36,369 nucleotides of DNA, taken from the NCBI RefSeq assembly GCF_000159135.1, contig NZ_GG667520.1:486415-522783 (forward strand). The letters are read 5' to 3'. Below the pieces are notes generated by a model. It did not search any database. It was not told where the DNA came from and worked only from the letters and a program-made list of their open reading frames with translations. This DNA comes from Corynebacterium striatum ATCC 6940 (GTDB taxonomy: Bacteria; Actinomycetota; Actinomycetes; Mycobacteriales; Mycobacteriaceae). Made by a program: the position numbers and the translations under genes. Shown one piece after another: positions 33,484 through 36,369 of the stretch. Each line of letters opens with the position of its first letter. The stretch's first letter is position 1.

Positions 33484-33897
33484 CTATTCGCCGACTGGCT
33501 TCTCCTCAAGGGTGAGGCATATCGAGTTGATGCAGTAGCGCAGGTCGGTCGGGGTGTCATAGCCCTCGCCGGCAAAGACGTGGCCCAGGTGGGACTCGCA
33601 ATTGGCGCACAGGACCTCGGTGCGGGTCATGCCCAGGGAGTTATCGACGCGTTCAATGATCTTGTCGCCCGCGAGAGGGGAGAAGAAGGAAGGCCAGCCG
33701 CAGTGCGACTCAAACTTCTCCGTCGAGCGGAAAAGCTCCGTGCCGCAGGCCTTGCATGAGTACACGCCCTCGGTGGTGGTATTGGTGTATTCGCCTACAT
33801 GCGGCGGCTCAGTGCCCGCTTGTCGAAGCACGTAGTATTCCTCGTCGGTGAGGCGATTGCGCCATTCAGTATCGGCGATGAGCTTGAAATCAGTCAT
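33484..33897 (-). CDS. msrB: Peptide-methionine (R)-S-oxide reductase MsrB
   Basis: Reduces the R-epimer of methionine sulphoxide in proteins, repairing oxidative damage. The 137-aa protein has the zinc-binding cysteines Cys48/Cys51 (CKAC) and Cys97/Cys100 (CANC), HCGWPSF with a candidate resolving Cys66, and the catalytic Cys122 in RYCINSICL. It shares a terminator with the convergent hemQ gene. aftC lies 9 bp upstream on the same strand, so the two may be co-transcribed. Confidence 0.96.
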   Translation of the reverse strand: MTDFKLIADTEWRNRLTDEEYYVLRQAGTEPPHVGEYTNTTTEGVYSCKACGTELFRSTEKFESHCGWPSFFSPLAGDKIIERVDNSLGMTRTEVLCANCESHLGHVFAGEGYDTPTDLRYCINSICLTLEEKPVGE

Positions 33898-33906
33898 GGC
33901 AAAAGT

Positions 33907-35109
33907 TTAGCGCTTAACCTTTGGCTCACGCCACCAGCCGATAGTCGAAGCTGCGGTCACCACGATGAGAAGCCCCCAACCAATGGTTGCGGTGAACACG
34001 GTCATCCAGCTGCCTGCGACTGGCCAGTGTGTCGAGCTCCATTCCACAGGCGCCAAGAAGAAGAACGCAGCAGCCCAAGCGCCCCAAGTGTGGAACACAG
34101 AGCGGGGGAGGAAGACCGTAAACAGCATGGGAAATAGCCACATTGAGTAGTACTGCTGACCCAAAGAAGACAGAAAGAAGATGCCCACCATGATGGCGCC
34201 CGAGGTTGTAAGGGCCCAGAAGACCGGCTCCGACTCTTTCCACTTAAGTAGTCCCAAGATACTCAGAGCCGTGCACACTCCAAGCGCGATCCACAAAGGG
34301 TAATACGCAGTAGGAGACAGGCCAAAGTATGCCTGTACGCCAGGCCACGAGGCATTGGCGTAGTCACGGGTGGTGCCGAGGTAGGGCACGAGGTTATCAA
34401 GGTAGCCACTGGCGCCTGGGACAAGTGGCCAAGCGATGGCATTGAAAAGCACGGGCACAGCGACGCCGCCAGCGATGTTGATCCAGTCCTTCTTGACCAG
34501 CGGCAAGAACAGTAATGGCGCAAATTGCGGCTTGATAAGGATGGCCAAGCCAATAGCTATGCCCGCTGCAACTCGTGGACCGCGTCGCGATTGCAAGATA
34601 CCCCAGAGGAACACGCTCAACGCCAACAAAAGCAGGCCATTGATATTGGTAAAAGCCAGGGTGTTGATTACGGCTTCAGTCGCGAATGCGGCGACGAGGG
34701 CGACTGGAAACACAGGGCCGCGGAGCGAGTACCCAACTACAGTCGTGAGAATCGCAAGCGCCGCGCAAATCGCCAGAGCGTTGGCGCAAATGAAAGCCCC
34801 ACGGGCAAGCGAGAAATCGGCCATGCCCAGAGGGGAAAGCAGTAGCGTAGCACCGGGATTGTACAGGTAGAGCGGGTCAACGTGATTGTATGCCTGGTCG
34901 TAGACAGGCTGGCCATCAAGGAAACGCCGGACGGCATTAAACACCGTGGTGAAGTCATCCGTCGGCGTTCCGTTGAGGGCCACGACGAAGACCCGGTGCA
35001 CTATTAACAGCAGAGCCAGCGGCCACGCGGCGATCGTCAAGATGCGCCCTGAACGCGCGTGGGGCGGCACAGCGGCGGCGTCGATAGTGGCAGGACTCTG
35101 AGAACTCAC
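33907..35109 (-). CDS. aftC: GT87-family arabinosyltransferase AftC
   Basis: A 400-aa polytopic membrane glycosyltransferase with about ten hydrophobic helices. The GT-C-type acidic motif sits in the first loop (TPTDDFTTVFNAV, Asp51-Asp52), followed by LYLYNPGATLLL and AILIKPQFAPLL. AftC adds alpha-(1->3) arabinofuranose branches to cell-wall arabinan from decaprenyl-phosphoryl arabinose. The assignment relies on family and on the aftC-msrB-hemQ and RibD-like neighbours, as at M. tuberculosis Rv2671-Rv2676c; another GT87 specificity is possible. GTG 35109 lies 7 nt after TAAACT; the longer frame back into the RibD-like gene is rejected. Confidence 0.8.
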   Translation of the reverse strand: MSSQSPATIDAAAVPPHARSGRILTIAAWPLALLLIVHRVFVVALNGTPTDDFTTVFNAVRRFLDGQPVYDQAYNHVDPLYLYNPGATLLLSPLGMADFSLARGAFICANALAICAALAILTTVVGYSLRGPVFPVALVAAFATEAVINTLAFTNINGLLLLALSVFLWGILQSRRGPRVAAGIAIGLAILIKPQFAPLLFLPLVKKDWINIAGGVAVPVLFNAIAWPLVPGASGYLDNLVPYLGTTRDYANASWPGVQAYFGLSPTAYYPLWIALGVCTALSILGLLKWKESEPVFWALTTSGAIMVGIFFLSSLGQQYYSMWLFPMLFTVFLPRSVFHTWGAWAAAFFFLAPVEWSSTHWPVAGSWMTVFTATIGWGLLIVVTAASTIGWWREPKVKR

Positions 35110-35116
35110 GTCATGC

Positions 35117-35122
35117 AGTTTA
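35117..35122 (-). promoter_or_regulatory. Putative -10 box TAAACT for aftC
   Basis: The first three bases are the stop codon of the RibD-like gene. Seven bases follow to GTG 35109. Confidence 0.4.
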
Positions 35123-35797
35123 CGGGCAGCCGTGATGGGCATAGCGCAGAAACACCGTGCCGTCCGCGTCCGCCGCGACGTTCTCAAGCTCAAGCGAAAG
35201 TGCAGGGGCCTGCGCAGTTTCCTCGTCGCGCGCATAAACCAGTGGCTGCGCTACAGAGGATGTCAGGTGCGGGTCTAGTGTGAGATAGAGCTTGTCTACT
35301 AATCCTGCGGCAATGAAAGCGGAGTAGACGCCCGGGCCGCCTTCGCAGACAATGCGCGTCCAGCCCTGTGCATGGAGTGCGGCAACCACAGATTGGATTG
35401 AGCCATCACCGGTACCAAGAACCGTTGCGCCTGCTGATTCGAGCCTTTGCGCCGCCGCAGTTCCCACGTTCTCGTCGGGAGTCAAAATAAGGGGAGGAGT
35501 GCCCACCTGGAAAAGCTTTGATTCAACGTTAAGGTCCAGGGAATAGCTCATCACTGCAATGCGTGCCGCGCCAGGCGACGACCCCTCGTAATCCTCGGCC
35601 TTGACGGTGCCCGCCCCCACAACAACTACGTCGCCCCATTTGCGCAGCCCTTGGAAGAGTGCGGCGTCGGTGGCGTTTCCCATTGCATCGGAGGTCCCAT
35701 CAATTGTCGCGGAACCAGACAGGGTAGATACCTCGATGAGTCGAATGCCTGGGGTGTCGGGCCCAAGGTGCGCGGAAACGTCAATATCGGTGTGCAT
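35120..35797 (-). CDS. RibD C-terminal-domain reductase (pyrimidine reductase family)
   Basis: A 225-aa stand-alone NADPH-dependent reductase with the fold of dihydrofolate reductase and the RibD C-terminal domain. Motifs include SGSATIDGTSDAMGNATD near the N-terminus, VVVGAGTVKAEDY (NADPH site) and IVCEGGPGVYSAFI. No deaminase domain is present. It corresponds to M. tuberculosis Rv2671, known as an auxiliary dihydrofolate reductase-like enzyme; true riboflavin synthesis is therefore not implied. ATG 35797 lies 6 nt after TAGGCT. Confidence 0.88.
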   Translation of the reverse strand: MHTDIDVSAHLGPDTPGIRLIEVSTLSGSATIDGTSDAMGNATDAALFQGLRKWGDVVVVGAGTVKAEDYEGSSPGAARIAVMSYSLDLNVESKLFQVGTPPLILTPDENVGTAAAQRLESAGATVLGTGDGSIQSVVAALHAQGWTRIVCEGGPGVYSAFIAAGLVDKLYLTLDPHLTSSVAQPLVYARDEETAQAPALSLELENVAADADGTVFLRYAHHGCP

Positions 35798-35803
35798 GGG
35801 CTC

Positions 35804-35809
35804 AGCCTA
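35804..35809 (-). promoter_or_regulatory. Putative -10 box TAGGCT for the RibD-like gene
   Basis: TAGGCT on the minus strand with six bases (GAGCCC) to ATG 35797; no ribosome-binding site. Confidence 0.55.
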
Positions 35810-35856
35810 GCGGAGGGAGGGGGCCTCAAGGTCGGCTTTTTTGGGGACTGACGCGC

Positions 35857-35887
35857 AAAAGCCGACGCCTTTATGCAAGGCGCCGGC
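35857..35887 (-). terminator. Terminator of tRNA-Val
   Basis: On the minus strand a hairpin (35887-35861) pairs GCCG-CGCCTT with AAGGCG-CGGC across one mismatch and ends in TTTT (35860-35857). It lies 11 nt after the tRNA. The AAAAGCCGAC here also mirrors GTCGGCTTTT at 35831-35840. Confidence 0.8.
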
Positions 35888-35897
35888 TGAGAAACGG

Positions 35898-35969
35898 TGG
35901 TCCTAGCTGGGATTGAACCAGCGACCTTTCCGGTGTGAACGGAACGCTCTCCCACTGAGCTATAGGACC
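35898..35969 (-). tRNA. tRNA-Val (anticodon CAC)
   Basis: A 72-nt cloverleaf on the minus strand: acceptor GGTCCTA/TAGGACC, D-arm GCTCAGTGGGAGAGC, anticodon stem TTCCG/CGGAA around loop TTCACAC (anticodon CAC, reading GUG), and T-arm GCTGG-TTCAATC-CCAGC. The terminal CCA is not encoded. Confidence 0.95.
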
Positions 35970-36248
35970 TTGGTGTGAGGATGAATTTACACCTTGTTTG
36001 GCCGTAAACCATAATCGCCTGGAGGTAGTGGCTGCCACCTGCAGTTTCAGTCGGGCATCCTCGATAAGCGTCGGGTTGGACAGTGCAGGGGTGAATTACC
36101 TTCATGTAATTCGCGGCATCGAAAAGCGGCCTAGAATCTGTGGGAAAATAGGTAATTATCCAGCGGATTTGGAAACTCGCGCGGGGCGCGATAATGTTTT
36201 TACTCGCACCACGGCAAACAGTTGTTAAGACGGTTTCCGGAATGCAGT

Positions 36249-36324
36249 GCGGATGTAGCGCAGTTGGTAGCGCATCACCTTGCCAAGGTGAGGGTCGCGA
36301 GTTCGAGTCTCGTCATCCGCTCCA
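36249..36324 (+). tRNA. tRNA-Gly (anticodon GCC)
   Basis: Acceptor GCGGATG/CATCCGC, D-arm GCGCAGTTGGTAGCGC, anticodon stem CACCT/AGGTG around loop TGCCA (TTGCCAA with closing pair; anticodon GCC), T-arm CGAG-TTCGAGT-CTCG. The CCA end is encoded (36322-36324). Confidence 0.95.
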
Positions 36325-36369
36325 AGACGTTCTTGGCTTAGTTCAAGTAGCGTGTTGATAATGAGATAT

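Noticed and set aside
35898..36324. tRNA pair as a prophage or island attachment site
   Set aside because: No integrase gene and no repeated tRNA 3' end was found in the window.

Overview
The window looks like a Corynebacterium chromosome. From 20.3 kb to the right end the gene order sigA / ppgK / suhB / DUF4193 / DUF3093 / dut / DUF3710 / DUF3159 / TrmA-like methyltransferase / dxs / RNase D / DUF3000 / hemQ / msrB / aftC / RibD-like reductase matches the conserved mycolic-acid actinobacterial block known from Mycobacterium tuberculosis (Rv2703 down to Rv2671), with hemY, hemE and other insertions absent. The uridine operon has the C. glutamicum order. Many genes start 6-8 nt after a TANNNT -10 box, as in leaderless corynebacterial transcripts. 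All identifications come from reading sequence; no database search was run.

Layout. (1) 1-5.4 kb, minus strand: a very large open frame that leaves the window at the left edge. It encodes an Mrr-like nuclease, a DEAH helicase and an N6-adenine methyltransferase in one chain, like Type ISP restriction-modification enzymes. A 523-aa protein of unknown function lies upstream on the same strand. (2) 5.5-7.9 kb, plus: dhaK-dhaL-dhaM, a PTS-dependent dihydroxyacetone kinase, meeting a short-chain dehydrogenase tail to tail. (3) 8.7-9.5 kb: a decayed stretch with the C-terminal end of a DUF979 permease gene fused to a collapsed IS110-family transposase. (4) 9.56-14.0 kb, minus: uriR-rbsK1-uriT-uriH for uridine import, cleavage and ribose phosphorylation, with a perfect LacI-type operator. 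Its strongly G/C-ending codons differ from the neighbours. (5) 14.2-15.75 kb, minus: a small exported aspartate-rich protein and a glycerate kinase pseudogene with three separate lesions. (6) 15.9-20.2 kb, plus: sensor kinase, response regulator, ABC ATPase and two small permeases, the layout of a peptide-antibiotic sensing and efflux module. (7) 20.4-36.4 kb: the housekeeping block, then tRNA-Val(CAC) and tRNA-Gly(GCC).

The left 20 kb is accessory in character (restriction enzyme, insertion-sequence scar, sugar and nucleoside catabolism, pseudogenes, antibiotic-response module). The right 16 kb is core: transcription (sigA), isoprenoid precursors (dxs), haem (hemQ), arabinan wall assembly (aftC), nucleotide hygiene (dut) and RNA processing. 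The least understood items are the Type ISP-like enzyme with its partner gene, the Asp-rich secreted protein, and the hairpins in the sigA and hemQ leaders.
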